Assembly: GCA_959599615.1 (NCBI GenBank)
Contig: CAUGKA010000035.1
Location: forward strand, 1 to 15,200
Direction of reading: 5' to 3'
Length of the DNA: 15,200 nucleotides
Origin: an uncultured Collinsella sp.
GTDB taxonomy: Bacteria; Actinomycetota; Coriobacteriia; Coriobacteriales; Coriobacteriaceae
In this document: piece after piece, positions 6,780-15,006 of the stretch
How the letters are laid out: every line of letters starts with the position of its first letter
Position numbering within the stretch: the first letter of the stretch is position 1
Translations under genes and position numbers: made by a program
The notes under the pieces: model-generated
Seen by the model: only the letters and a program-made list of their open reading frames with translations
What the model was told of the DNA's origin: nothing
The model's database searches: none

Positions 6780-9422
6780 CTACAGCGCGCCGGAACCGGC
6801 TTGCATCATGCCGCCGGGGCCCGAGCTCACGCCACTGCTCACAGGCGCGGCGTTTCCGGTGTGCGGCGCCGCCGGAGCGGTATCGCCCCCGAGTGCACCC
6901 GCCGGACGCGGCGCCGGAATCTCACCCGTGCCGTGGCTAAAGACAAACTTGCCGTCGACCACGTCGCACAGGACGGTATCGCCCTCGCCCCACTCACCGG
7001 CCAGCAGCTCCTCGGACAGCGGATCCTCGATGAGCTTTTGGATGGCACGACGCAGCGGACGCGCGCCGTTGGTGAGGTCGGTACCCTCCGCCACAATCTT
7101 GTCGTAGGCCGCATCGGTAAGCTTGATGTTCATGCCGTTTGCGATCAGGCGCTGGCGCAGATCGTCCACCAGCAGGTGCGCAATCTTGGTCAGGTTCTCG
7201 CCCGAGAGCTTCTGGAACACCACGATGTCGTCGATACGGTTGAGCAGCTCGGGGCGGAACAGGCGCTTGAGCTCGCCCATCGCGCGGCCGCGGATCTCAC
7301 TCGAGGTGAGGCCCTGCTCGCCGGTGGTGCCAAAGCCAACGCTCGCATCCTGCGCGATCTCGCGGGCGCCCACGTTTGACGTCATGATGATCACCGTATT
7401 GCGGAAGTCGACCGTCTTGCCCTGGCTATCGGTCAGACGGCCCTCCTCCAACACCTGCAGCAGGATATTGAAGATGTCGGGGTGCGCCTTCTCGATCTCG
7501 TCGAACAGCACGACCGAGTACGGGTGACGGCGAACAGCCTTGGTGAGCTGGCCGCCCTCGTCGTGGCCCACATAGCCCGGGGGGCTACCGATGAGCTTGG
7601 AGACCTCGAACTCACTGCCAAACTCCGACATATCGAAGCTGATGAGCGCGTCCTTGCTGCCAAAGAGATACTCGGCGAGCGTCTTGGCGAGCTCGGTTTT
7701 GCCCGTGCCGGTGGGGCCCAGGAAGATAAAGCTGCCGCCGGGGCGACGCGGGTCCTTGAGCGGCGAGCGGCTGCGGCGCACGGCCTTGGCAACGGCCTCG
7801 ACGGCCTCGTCCTGACCGATGATGCGCGTCTTGAGCACGCTTTCGGCCTGCAGCAGGCGGCGGCTCTCGCTCTCGGTGAGCGAGGACACCGGCACGCCCG
7901 AGGTCACGGACACGATGTCGGCAATCTGGGAGACATCGATGGTGAGCGGGCTGGCGTCGAGCTCGGCCGTCCAGGCAGCCTTGGCCTCGGCGAGCTCAAT
8001 CTCGGCAGCCTTTTGCTGCTCGGTGATCTCGGCGGCCTTGTTCATGTCGTCGCTCTCGGTGGCCTCCTGCGCGGCGGCCTTAAGCTCCTCCACGCGATGC
8101 TCGGCCTCGCGCACCGGCTCGGGCGCGCGGTTGGCGGCGATGCGGGCGCGGGCACCGGCCTCGTCGATGAGGTCGATGGCCTTATCGGGCAGGAAGCGAT
8201 CCTGGATGTAGCGGTCGGAGAGGTTCGCGGCGGCCTCGATAGCACCCTGCGTATAGCGCACATGGTGGTGCTCCTCGTAGCGCGGCTTGAGCGCGGTCAG
8301 GATCTTGACCGTGTCCTCGACGCTCGGCTCCTCGACATCGATGGTCTGGAAGCGACGCTCGAAGGCCGGGTCCTTGGTGAGGTACTTGCGGAATTCCTCG
8401 GCCGTGGTGGCGCCGATAATCTGGAAGGCACCGCGCGCGAGCACGGGCTTGAGCATGGAACTCGCGTCGATGGAGCCCTCGGCAGAGCCGGCACCGATGA
8501 TGGTGTGCATCTCGTCAATAAACAGGATGACGTCGTCAGCTTCGGTGGCCTCCTGGATCACGTTCTTGAGGCGCTCCTCAAACTCACCGCGATACTTGGC
8601 GCCCGCAACGAGGCCCGGCAGGTCGAGCGTCCAGATGTTCTGGTTCATAAGGTTCTCGGGCACGTTGCCAGCTGCAATCTGCTGAGCCAGACCCTCGACG
8701 ATGGCCGTCTTGCCCACGCCGGGGTCGCCCAAGATAAGCGGATTGTTCTTGGTGCGACGCGAAAGGATCTCCATCATACGCTGGACTTCCTTTTCGCGAC
8801 CAATTACAGGGTCGAGCTCGCCGTCGCGCGCCTTCTGCGTAAGGTTGGTGGCGAACTGCTTAAGCGTATCGGTGCCGCTCCCCTTTTGCTGCGACGCGTC
8901 CGAGCCGCTAAAGAACGGCAGGCCCGCACCGGGACGCCCGGCACCGGCGCCGGCGAGCGGACGCTTCTTGTCCTGGTCCTTGGCGGTAAGTTTCTCGATA
9001 GCCTTTTTGATGGAGGCGGACGACACACCCAGGCGCATGAGGATGTCCATGGCCATGCCGTTACCCTCTTCGACGATGCCAATCAGCAAGTGCTCGGTCG
9101 ACACGTAGGTCTGGTTGTTCTCACGTGCCACGCGGAAGGAGCGCTCCATCACGCTAATGACGAGCGGCGTAAAGGCAAGCTTGGCAGCCTCGGTCTCCTC
9201 GCTGGGCTCGGGAACCGTGGTCTGGACCTCCTTGAGGGTGTCCATGATGTCGTCGTAGGAGATATCAAGCGAGCGCAGCGCCTCGGCAGCGATGCCCTCG
9301 TCCTCCTTGGCGAGTGCGAGCAGCAGGTGCTCGGTGCCCACCTTATTTGAGTGCAGATCGAGCGCCTCCTGTTTGGCCATCGACATGACCTTGCGCGCTC
9401 GATCGGTAAATCTATCTAACAT
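6780..9422 (-). CDS. clpC: ATP-dependent Clp protease ATP-binding subunit ClpC
   Basis: ClpC is a hexameric AAA+ unfoldase that feeds proteins to ClpP. The 880 residues show, in order, two Clp_N repeats (about 1-145), a Gly/Ala/Pro linker (about 155-185), AAA domain 1 with Walker A GDPGVGKT (232-239) and Walker B VILFIDE (298-304), a UVR/coiled-coil middle segment (about 430-485), AAA domain 2 with GPTGTGKT (569-576) and VVLFDEIEK (637-645), and the Clp_D2-small domain. The last 50 or so residues are an Ala/Gly/Pro/Ser-rich tail that looks unstructured. I chose ATG at 9422 because the protein then begins MLDRFTDRARKVM like other ClpC, with AGGA seven bases upstream; TTG at 9455 and ATG at 9446 are longer options. 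No ctsR, mcsA or mcsB lies upstream, so control differs from the Bacillus clpC operon. Confidence 0.96.
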   Translation of the reverse strand: MLDRFTDRARKVMSMAKQEALDLHSNKVGTEHLLLALAKEDEGIAAEALRSLDISYDDIMDTLKEVQTTVPEPSEETEAAKLAFTPLVISVMERSFRVARENNQTYVSTEHLLIGIVEEGNGMAMDILMRLGVSSASIKKAIEKLTAKDQDKKRPLAGAGAGRPGAGLPFFSGSDASQQKGSGTDTLKQFATNLTQKARDGELDPVIGREKEVQRMMEILSRRTKNNPLILGDPGVGKTAIVEGLAQQIAAGNVPENLMNQNIWTLDLPGLVAGAKYRGEFEERLKNVIQEATEADDVILFIDEMHTIIGAGSAEGSIDASSMLKPVLARGAFQIIGATTAEEFRKYLTKDPAFERRFQTIDVEEPSVEDTVKILTALKPRYEEHHHVRYTQGAIEAAANLSDRYIQDRFLPDKAIDLIDEAGARARIAANRAPEPVREAEHRVEELKAAAQEATESDDMNKAAEITEQQKAAEIELAEAKAAWTAELDASPLTIDVSQIADIVSVTSGVPVSSLTESESRRLLQAESVLKTRIIGQDEAVEAVAKAVRRSRSPLKDPRRPGGSFIFLGPTGTGKTELAKTLAEYLFGSKDALISFDMSEFGSEFEVSKLIGSPPGYVGHDEGGQLTKAVRRHPYSVVLFDEIEKAHPDIFNILLQVLEEGRLTDSQGKTVDFRNTVIIMTSNVGAREIAQDASVGFGTTGEQGLTSSEIRGRAMGELKRLFRPELLNRIDDIVVFQKLSGENLTKIAHLLVDDLRQRLIANGMNIKLTDAAYDKIVAEGTDLTNGARPLRRAIQKLIEDPLSEELLAGEWGEGDTVLCDVVDGKFVFSHGTGEIPAPRPAGALGGDTAPAAPHTGNAAPVSSGVSSGPGGMMQAGSGAL

Positions 9423-9504
9423 GCTCGTTTCCTTACATGAGTTCATCGAAATCAAAACGCCCGCCCGTCGGCGGCGCTTTTGTCTCTTTACCCACAGGTC
9501 GTCT

Positions 9505-9533
9505 ATGTTAACAGCTGGAGGAATATCTATAAA
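9505..9533 (-). promoter_or_regulatory. Candidate promoter of clpC
   Basis: On the minus strand TTTATA (9533-9528) and TAACAT (9510-9505) are 17 bases apart, each matching four of six consensus bases. The transcript would have a leader of about 75 bases. This is the most AT-rich stretch in the gap between tetR and clpC. Support is modest. Confidence 0.35.
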
Positions 9534-9561
9534 CCCGGCTCACATGAATGCAGGTTATGAC

Positions 9562-9589
9562 CGCATCGCGGGACTCACCGCGCGATGCG
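9562..9589. repeat. Perfect 9-bp inverted repeat between tetR and clpC
   Basis: CGCATCGCG (9562-9570) and CGCGATGCG (9581-9589) are separated by 10 bases. On the minus strand this hairpin follows the tetR stop by about 25 bases but has no T tract. It could be a weak transcript end for the tetR operon or a protein site ahead of clpC. Confidence 0.5.
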
Positions 9590-9665
9590 CGACAGGCGCC
9601 CCGCAAGAGAAACCCTAGACGTCTTTCACCACGTCGGGACTCGTCGCACGCGATGCGCGATAGGC
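9570..9665. repeat. Degenerate direct repeat spanning the tetR 3' end
   Basis: The sequence at 9570-9597 and at 9636-9665 shares GGGACTC, then CGCGATGCGCGA, then AGGC, with a two-base indel and three substitutions. The right copy encodes the last residues of the TetR protein (around YRASRATSP). The left copy lies just beyond its stop codon. This looks like a partial duplication of the gene's tail. Confidence 0.55.
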
Positions 9666-10313
9666 ATCGGCCTCCTTGGAGACGCGTTCGAGCAGCTCGG
9701 ATGTATCGACGCCCTCGACTTGCGCGACCGTTTCAACCGTCTGCATGGCGACCGCCCTCAGGTACGCGCACGCGCTGTCCCCCAGCTGCTCGAGGTCTAT
9801 CTCCTCGCCGCCCTCCCGGGCAAAGCCGACCGCCATCACAAAGCCCATGATGCCCGAGACCAGAAAGCCCACCGCAAAGCTCGAATCTGCCTTGAGCTCT
9901 TCTCCGTCGGGGTGGACGATCTCTCTCACGCGGTCGATGATGATCGTATGGATGCCCTGCTCGACCTGCTCGGCGGCACCCGCCCTCATGGTGATGACGA
10001 TGCGCCGCAGCAGGCAGCGGACGTCGCGCCGGTCGAACGCCGAAAGGTCGCCCTCGCTCGAAAAATGCCAGAGGACATCGGTGATGAGCTCGTTATCCTG
10101 CAGCAGCTGGGCTATGGCGATGGCGACGAGTTCATCGAAATCGTGAAAATAGTAGTAAAACGTTCCGCGATTGCACTGGGCGGCGCGGGTCACCTCGCCA
10201 ACCGACAGCTCGAAGATGCTGTTGTTCTCGATGAGCTCCCAAAACGCCTCGATGATACGGGTGCGTGCATCGGGCGCATCGGCGTCCTTACGCGGTCTCG
10301 CCATGCGCCTCAC
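9615..10313 (-). CDS. TetR/AcrR-family transcriptional regulator
   Basis: A ligand-responsive dimeric repressor type. The 232 residues have a TetR N-terminal domain at about 17-64, with the helix-turn-helix LSVGEVTRAAQCNRGTFYYY at 36-55 and the usual FHDFDEL after it. The C-terminal ligand domain is unassigned; it includes a hydrophobic helix at about 146-164 that may line a pocket. The GTG at 10313 has AGGGG four bases upstream; ATG at 10304 (protein starting MARPRKD) is an equally good start. Either way the gene begins inside the 3' end of the giant activase gene (stop at 10290-10288), so the two are co-transcribed and likely coupled. The perfect palindrome upstream of that operon is the obvious candidate target, implying autoregulation. 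Confidence 0.93.
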   Translation of the reverse strand: MRRMARPRKDADAPDARTRIIEAFWELIENNSIFELSVGEVTRAAQCNRGTFYYYFHDFDELVAIAIAQLLQDNELITDVLWHFSSEGDLSAFDRRDVRCLLRRIVITMRAGAAEQVEQGIHTIIIDRVREIVHPDGEELKADSSFAVGFLVSGIMGFVMAVGFAREGGEEIDLEQLGDSACAYLRAVAMQTVETVAQVEGVDTSELLERVSKEADAYRASRATSPDVVKDV

Positions 10314-13300
10314 CGCACCCCTGCGCCTTGGCGTTCATGATGAGCATCTGAAGACGGTTCTCCACGTTGGCGAAGCTCACGTCGGGATCGTAGTCGAGCG
10401 GCAGGAACTGCGCCGTGGGATACTGCTCCTTGAGCGCATGGATGAGCCCGCGCCCCACGACATGGTTGGGCAGACACCCGAACGGCTGCAGGATCACGAA
10501 GTTGCGGCAGCCGCGCTTGGCGTGCTCGAGGATCTCCGCCGGAATCAGCACGCCCTCGCCCGCATCGAACGTATGGTGCAGGATCTTATCGCTCGCGCGC
10601 ACGAGCTCGGGCATGCGCGTCGGCGGCTCGTAGAGCGGGCTCGCCGCGCCCAGGCGGTCGCAACGGTCGTGCGCGAGCTCGAACAGGTTGTCCGCCGTGG
10701 CGTACCAGGCCTTTTCGGGCAGCGACAGGTCGACGTGGAACTCGCGCGACTGCGCATGCTTGTAGAAATAGGTCTTGCGGATCACGTCGGTCATGCGCGC
10801 CTCGATGACCTCGAGCCCGTTGTCCTCGAGGTAGCGCTCGATCTCGTGGTTGGCGCCGAGATGGAAATTGAGCAGGTACTCGCCCACGATGAGAACGGTC
10901 GGATGCGGGTTCGAGCGGTCGTACGGAACGGCGTCCATGATCGCAAGCGCGCGTTTGAAGCCCGTCGCCTGGCCTCTCAGCCCCGAGCGCTCCATGCCCT
11001 CGATAACCTCATCGAGCGCGCGGTCGAACGCAGCGTCCGCCGCGCCCTTCTCGAGCTCATAGGGACGGATGCGCCTAAGCATGGCCTCGAGGGCATCGAT
11101 CATGGGAAGACCGTTGGCGATCTGGATGCTCGGGCCAAGGCCGAGCTTGAAGCCCGGATGCGCATTGTGGGCATCGACGTCGTCGTTGGTGAGCACCGGG
11201 ACATAGTCGTATCCCGCGTCGTCGAGCGCGCGGCGCAGCAGGGGCATGTAGTGCGTCAGGCGGCAGTCGCCGATATACTTGCCAGTCACCACGGCGACGT
11301 CGTGCGGATCGTACTTACCGCTCTTGAGTGCCGCGAGCGCCTCGCCGATCACGATTTGCGCGGGGAAGCAGATGTCGTTGTGCACATAGCGTTTGCCCAG
11401 GCGGATGGCATCCTCGCGCCCGATATCAAGGGCCTCGGCGCGCACGCCCTGATTGCGCATCGCCGCGGTCATGAGCCTGCAGAACGCATGGGAGGTGTTG
11501 GGGACCAGCGCGATCTTGTCGTGCCGGTCGCGCTTGGTGTACTTGACCTTATACGGGTCGTCGAGCGGATGGACCGCGTGCACCCGGGCGCCCTCGGCAC
11601 GCTCCTCCGCGCGACGACGGTTGACCGACTCGATAAACGAACGCACGCGAATGCCCATGGGACCGGCGACGTCGCTCTCATCGAGCTTGATCATCATCGG
11701 AACCTTGGAGCCCATCTCGCCCATCATGCGCGCGATCTCGTCGGTGAGATACGCATCGTGGCCGCAGCCGAAGCTGCCCATCTGCACGAGCTCGAGCTCG
11801 GGCGTCGATGCGACGATGACCGCGCACGACAGCATGCGCGCATGGTAGTTGTTCACGATGTCGATGCGGCTGTTGGAAAGATCGACGTTGCAGACCCCCG
11901 GCACCGCATCGGGCGTCAGCACGGGGATGCCGCGCTCAGAGAAGAGCTTGGGCAGCCCGTGGTTGACCAGCGGGTCGTTGTGGTACGGGCGCGAAGCGAT
12001 CACCACCGCGTAGCCGCCGTCCTCGCGCACGTTCTCGAGCACCTGCCTGCCGCGCAGCTGCAGCTGGTTCTCAAACGTCTCCTGCGCGCGGTCCGCCTGC
12101 TCGGTCGCCTTGGCAACCAGGTCGGCATCGATATCGAAGGTCTCCTTGCACCACGCCTTGAGCTGGCGGTTTCGGTCGCCCTCGTCGTACCAGTGGAACA
12201 GCGGCGTATCGAACGGAACGCCGAAACGCTCCTCCGGGTTATCGGAATTGCGCATCACGTAGGGGTATCCCTTTACGACGGCGCACATCCACTCGCTGGT
12301 AGAGGCGGTGTTTTCGGTGGGCACCGTCGTGATGATGGGCATGAAGATGCGGTCGACGCCGGCGTCGACGAGATTGCGGATGTGCCCGTGGACGAGCTTG
12401 GCCGGGAAGCACACGGTGTCGGATGTGACGTGCGCCAGACCGCGCTCGTACATCGCCTTGGTGCTGCGTCCCGAGACGCGCACCTTAAAGCCGAGCGTGC
12501 TGAAGAACGTCGACCAGAACGGCATGGTGTCCCAGAACTCGAGCACACGGGGAATGCCGATCGTGACATCGCGCCCCCCGCAGACGGGAACCGTGGGGTA
12601 CGACTCGAACAGCAGCTTCTCGCGGTCGACAAAGAGATTGGGGGCAGCCGCAGTCCGGTCGCGCCCCGTGCCGGGTGCCTGTGCCTCGCAAGCACCCTGC
12701 GGACGCAGCTCCTCCGCCGCGGGAACCTCGCGCACGAGCTCATCCCATGAGATGGCGCCGCCGCGCGGGCAGCGATTGCCCGTGACGTAAAGCGAGCCGT
12801 CGCCAAATGCCACGACCGCGCGCTGGCAGCGGTTGTTGCACCGACGGCAGGTAACGCCGCCGAACTCGCGATGCTCGAAGCGCTCCACGGCATCGAGCCC
12901 GATAAACGACGTGCCGGCGTCGCCCTTGCGGCATTCCTCGCGCGTGAGCAGGGCGATACCGATAGCGCCCATCAGCCCCGGGTGGGGCGCACGCGTGACG
13001 GGTTTGCCCAGATACTGCTCGAATGCGCGCAGCACCGCGTCGTTTCGGAACGTGCCACCCTGGACGACGACTTTGTCGCCCAGACGGTTGAGATTTGAAA
13101 CGCGAATGACCTTGGTGAACACGTTCTCGATAATCGAACGGCAGAGACCGGCCATGATGTCGCCCGGACCCTTACCGCGCCGCTGCTCGGAAACGACGCT
13201 GCTGTTCATGAACACCGTGCAGCGGCTGCCGAGAACGGCGGGGGCTTTGGACGAAAATGCCTCGGTCGCGATATCCTCAACGGCTATTCCGAGGTTTTTG

Positions 13301-14727
13301 GCAAAACCCTCGAGGAACGAGCCGCAGCCCGCAGAGCACGCCTCGTTGACGACGATATCGGTCAGCACGCCGTGGTTGAGCCAGATGGCCTTCATATCCT
13401 GTCCGCCGATGTCGAGCACGAAGGTCGCATCGGGAACGCATGCGCACGCGGCGCGGGCGTGCGCGACCGTCTCGACCGTATGGTAGTCGGCGTGGAACGC
13501 GCGCGCGAAAAGCTCCTCGCCGTATCCCGTGGTGCCCACGGCATCGATCGCAAGCGTGACTCCCGCTGTCTCCCAGCGGTTCTTCAAGCTGACAAGACCC
13601 TGTTGGGCGACGTCGAGCGGTCTGCCGTTATTAGACGCGTAGAACGAATCGACAAGCTCACCCGCCTCATCGACCAGGGCGAACTTGGTCGTCGTGCTCC
13701 CCGAATCGATACCGAGCGCCACACGCACCGTCTCTCCGGGCGCATACGCATCCGGACCCTTTGCCGGCGTCTCTTTGCCATGGCGTGCCGTAAAATCCGC
13801 CTGCTCGGCAGGTGTGGCAAAAAAGGGCTGGGCAAGACGTCCCTCCCCGCTTGCGGGCGCGACCGTCTCGAGCTTATCCAGCCGGACAAAAGCGTCGGGA
13901 AGGTCGATCGGTTGGGACGATGCGAACATGTCGGTCAGCGACAGGGCGGCACCGCGCGCGACCATGATCTGCGGATCGCGCGGGACGATAACCTGATCGT
14001 CCGATAGATTCAGTTGCTCCCGGAACACGCGGACCAGTGTGGGGTTGTAGGCGAGCGTACCGCCCTCGAAGATTACCGGCGGCTCGATGTCGATACCCTG
14101 GGCCAGACCGCCGATCGTTTGGCGGGCGACCGCGTGAAGCGCCGAAAGCGCCAGGTCGGTGGCAGGAATGCCCTCGTTGAGCAGCGGCTGGATATCGGTC
14201 TTTGCGTACACGCCGCAGCGGCCCGAGACCTCGTGGACGGTCGTTCCCCGGCTTGCGAGCTGCTCGAACTCGCCCGATTCGGTGCCGACCCCCATGAGCT
14301 TTGCCATCTCGTCGATAAATGCACCGGTACCGCCTGCGCACGAGCCGTTCATGCGCATGTCGGCAACCTCGATGTCTCCCTTATCGTTGGTGCGGAAGAA
14401 GATCATCTTGGCGTCTTGGCCGCCCAGCTCGATGGCGCAGCGCGTCTGCGGATAGAACCTGCTGATCGCGAGCGCGTTGGCGACCACCTCCTGAACGTAC
14501 GAGGCGCCCAGCGCGGTCGCGATATCGCGCGCACCCGAGCCGGTCACCGCAACGCGCAGCGACTCATGGGGAAAGCGCTCGGCGAGCTCGCCGAGCATGG
14601 CGCGCACGCTCGCTGTCTGACACGCCCCGTGGCGGCGATATCCCCACCACGCCTCGGTCATATCCTCGTGCATCGCGTAAACTTTGGTCGTCGTCGACCC
14701 TACGTCCAGTCCTACTAGCAACGCCAT
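10288..14727 (-). CDS. Giant fused acyl-CoA dehydratase activase / 2-hydroxyacyl-CoA dehydratase-like protein (BadF/BcrA-DUF2229 type)
   Basis: At 1479 residues this is the longest gene here. It joins two ASKHA ATPase activase domains to a dehydratase-like half. Domain 1 (about 3-265): DVGSTTTK (8-15), LGGQDAK (101-107), cluster cysteines C130 (NGSCAGGTG) and C171 (GRCGVYAK). Domain 2 (about 336-595): DSGSTTTK (341-348), IGGQDMK (440-446), C464 (NEACSAGCG) and C503 (SRCTVFM). A linker with no clear fold separates them (about 280-330). A four-cysteine motif C627-x2-C630-x3-C634-x18-C653 follows, then a DUF2229-like region (about 720-945) and a region like HgdB/C dehydratase subunits to the end, with C773, C988, C1120, C1155 and C1418. 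Related activases use ATP to push a low-potential electron from a [4Fe-4S] cluster to a partner; here donor and acceptor are probably fused. No signal peptide or membrane segment; cytoplasmic. ATG at 14727 follows GGAG. Substrate unknown. Confidence 0.92.
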   Translation of the reverse strand: MALLVGLDVGSTTTKVYAMHEDMTEAWWGYRRHGACQTASVRAMLGELAERFPHESLRVAVTGSGARDIATALGASYVQEVVANALAISRFYPQTRCAIELGGQDAKMIFFRTNDKGDIEVADMRMNGSCAGGTGAFIDEMAKLMGVGTESGEFEQLASRGTTVHEVSGRCGVYAKTDIQPLLNEGIPATDLALSALHAVARQTIGGLAQGIDIEPPVIFEGGTLAYNPTLVRVFREQLNLSDDQVIVPRDPQIMVARGAALSLTDMFASSQPIDLPDAFVRLDKLETVAPASGEGRLAQPFFATPAEQADFTARHGKETPAKGPDAYAPGETVRVALGIDSGSTTTKFALVDEAGELVDSFYASNNGRPLDVAQQGLVSLKNRWETAGVTLAIDAVGTTGYGEELFARAFHADYHTVETVAHARAACACVPDATFVLDIGGQDMKAIWLNHGVLTDIVVNEACSAGCGSFLEGFAKNLGIAVEDIATEAFSSKAPAVLGSRCTVFMNSSVVSEQRRGKGPGDIMAGLCRSIIENVFTKVIRVSNLNRLGDKVVVQGGTFRNDAVLRAFEQYLGKPVTRAPHPGLMGAIGIALLTREECRKGDAGTSFIGLDAVERFEHREFGGVTCRRCNNRCQRAVVAFGDGSLYVTGNRCPRGGAISWDELVREVPAAEELRPQGACEAQAPGTGRDRTAAAPNLFVDREKLLFESYPTVPVCGGRDVTIGIPRVLEFWDTMPFWSTFFSTLGFKVRVSGRSTKAMYERGLAHVTSDTVCFPAKLVHGHIRNLVDAGVDRIFMPIITTVPTENTASTSEWMCAVVKGYPYVMRNSDNPEERFGVPFDTPLFHWYDEGDRNRQLKAWCKETFDIDADLVAKATEQADRAQETFENQLQLRGRQVLENVREDGGYAVVIASRPYHNDPLVNHGLPKLFSERGIPVLTPDAVPGVCNVDLSNSRIDIVNNYHARMLSCAVIVASTPELELVQMGSFGCGHDAYLTDEIARMMGEMGSKVPMMIKLDESDVAGPMGIRVRSFIESVNRRRAEERAEGARVHAVHPLDDPYKVKYTKRDRHDKIALVPNTSHAFCRLMTAAMRNQGVRAEALDIGREDAIRLGKRYVHNDICFPAQIVIGEALAALKSGKYDPHDVAVVTGKYIGDCRLTHYMPLLRRALDDAGYDYVPVLTNDDVDAHNAHPGFKLGLGPSIQIANGLPMIDALEAMLRRIRPYELEKGAADAAFDRALDEVIEGMERSGLRGQATGFKRALAIMDAVPYDRSNPHPTVLIVGEYLLNFHLGANHEIERYLEDNGLEVIEARMTDVIRKTYFYKHAQSREFHVDLSLPEKAWYATADNLFELAHDRCDRLGAASPLYEPPTRMPELVRASDKILHHTFDAGEGVLIPAEILEHAKRGCRNFVILQPFGCLPNHVVGRGLIHALKEQYPTAQFLPLDYDPDVSFANVENRLQMLIMNAKAQGCGEAHGETA

Positions 14728-14759
14728 AATGCTCCGTCTCTCGCATTTTTCCCGCTAGA

Positions 14760-14768
14760 GATATACCA
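14760..14768 (-). promoter_or_regulatory. Candidate extended -10 promoter of the activase-tetR operon
   Basis: On the minus strand TGGTATATC (14768-14760) fits an extended -10. The transcript would start near 14753, about 25 bases before the activase ATG. The palindrome at 14777-14797 then covers the -35 region, a standard repressor placement. Confidence 0.45.
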
Positions 14769-14776
14769 CTCTACGT

Positions 14777-14797
14777 AATACAACAGACTGTTGTATT
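14777..14797. promoter_or_regulatory. Candidate TetR operator: perfect 9-bp palindrome with 3-base centre
   Basis: AATACAACA (14777-14785), GAC, TGTTGTATT (14789-14797) is a perfect inverted repeat of 21 bases in an otherwise AT-rich patch. It lies 50 bases before the activase ATG on the minus strand. Size, symmetry and place match TetR-family operators, and the only regulator encoded in the operon is a TetR protein. A weaker 12-base look-alike is at 14852-14863. Confidence 0.72.
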
Positions 14798-14810
14798 TAA
14801 ACTCCGTATA

Positions 14811-14842
14811 AAAAGCGGCTGCCGAAACGCTTCAGCAGCCGC
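14811..14842 (-). terminator. Intrinsic terminator of the DUF2798-like gene
   Basis: GCGGCTGC (14815-14822) pairs perfectly with GCAGCCGC (14835-14842) around 12 bases. On the minus strand the stem is followed by TTTTTAT, so it ends the transcript coming from the right edge and insulates the activase promoter. Confidence 0.8.
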
Positions 14843-14954
14843 CGAATGCACCAACAGATTGTTCTGCGCGCTAGCACGTCGGGCAACGGAGCAGCACGGG
14901 CCCTCCGGTCATGCGCACCGCTCACGCCCGCGATGTCGCCGAGAGAGCTATCCA

Positions 14955-15006
14955 CGCTTAGGGCTCCAACCAAGCAAGTCGCCCGCGCTCAGCAGATCCC
15001 TAAGCG
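14955..15006. repeat. 9-bp inverted repeat with long loop after the DUF2798-like gene
   Basis: CGCTTAGGG (14955-14963) and CCCTAAGCG (14998-15006) are perfect complements separated by 34 bases, directly after the stop codon of the right-edge gene. There is no adjacent T tract. Nothing coding is seen between this and the terminator at 14811-14842. Confidence 0.45.

Noticed and set aside
7482..9350. Open frame of 622 codons opposite clpC
   Set aside because: Antisense shadow of a strongly conserved gene, with Leu/Gly/His-rich low-information sequence.
10171..12750. Long open frame (859 codons) on the plus strand opposite the activase gene
   Set aside because: It is antisense to a well-supported gene; its residues are rich in Arg, His, Asp and Val as expected of a complementary frame in GC-rich DNA, and no domain or ribosome site is seen.
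14869..14879. 11-base match (CGCTAGCACGT) with 5071-5081 as possible element ends
   Set aside because: Matches of this length are expected by chance in 15 kb, and neither copy borders a mobile gene.
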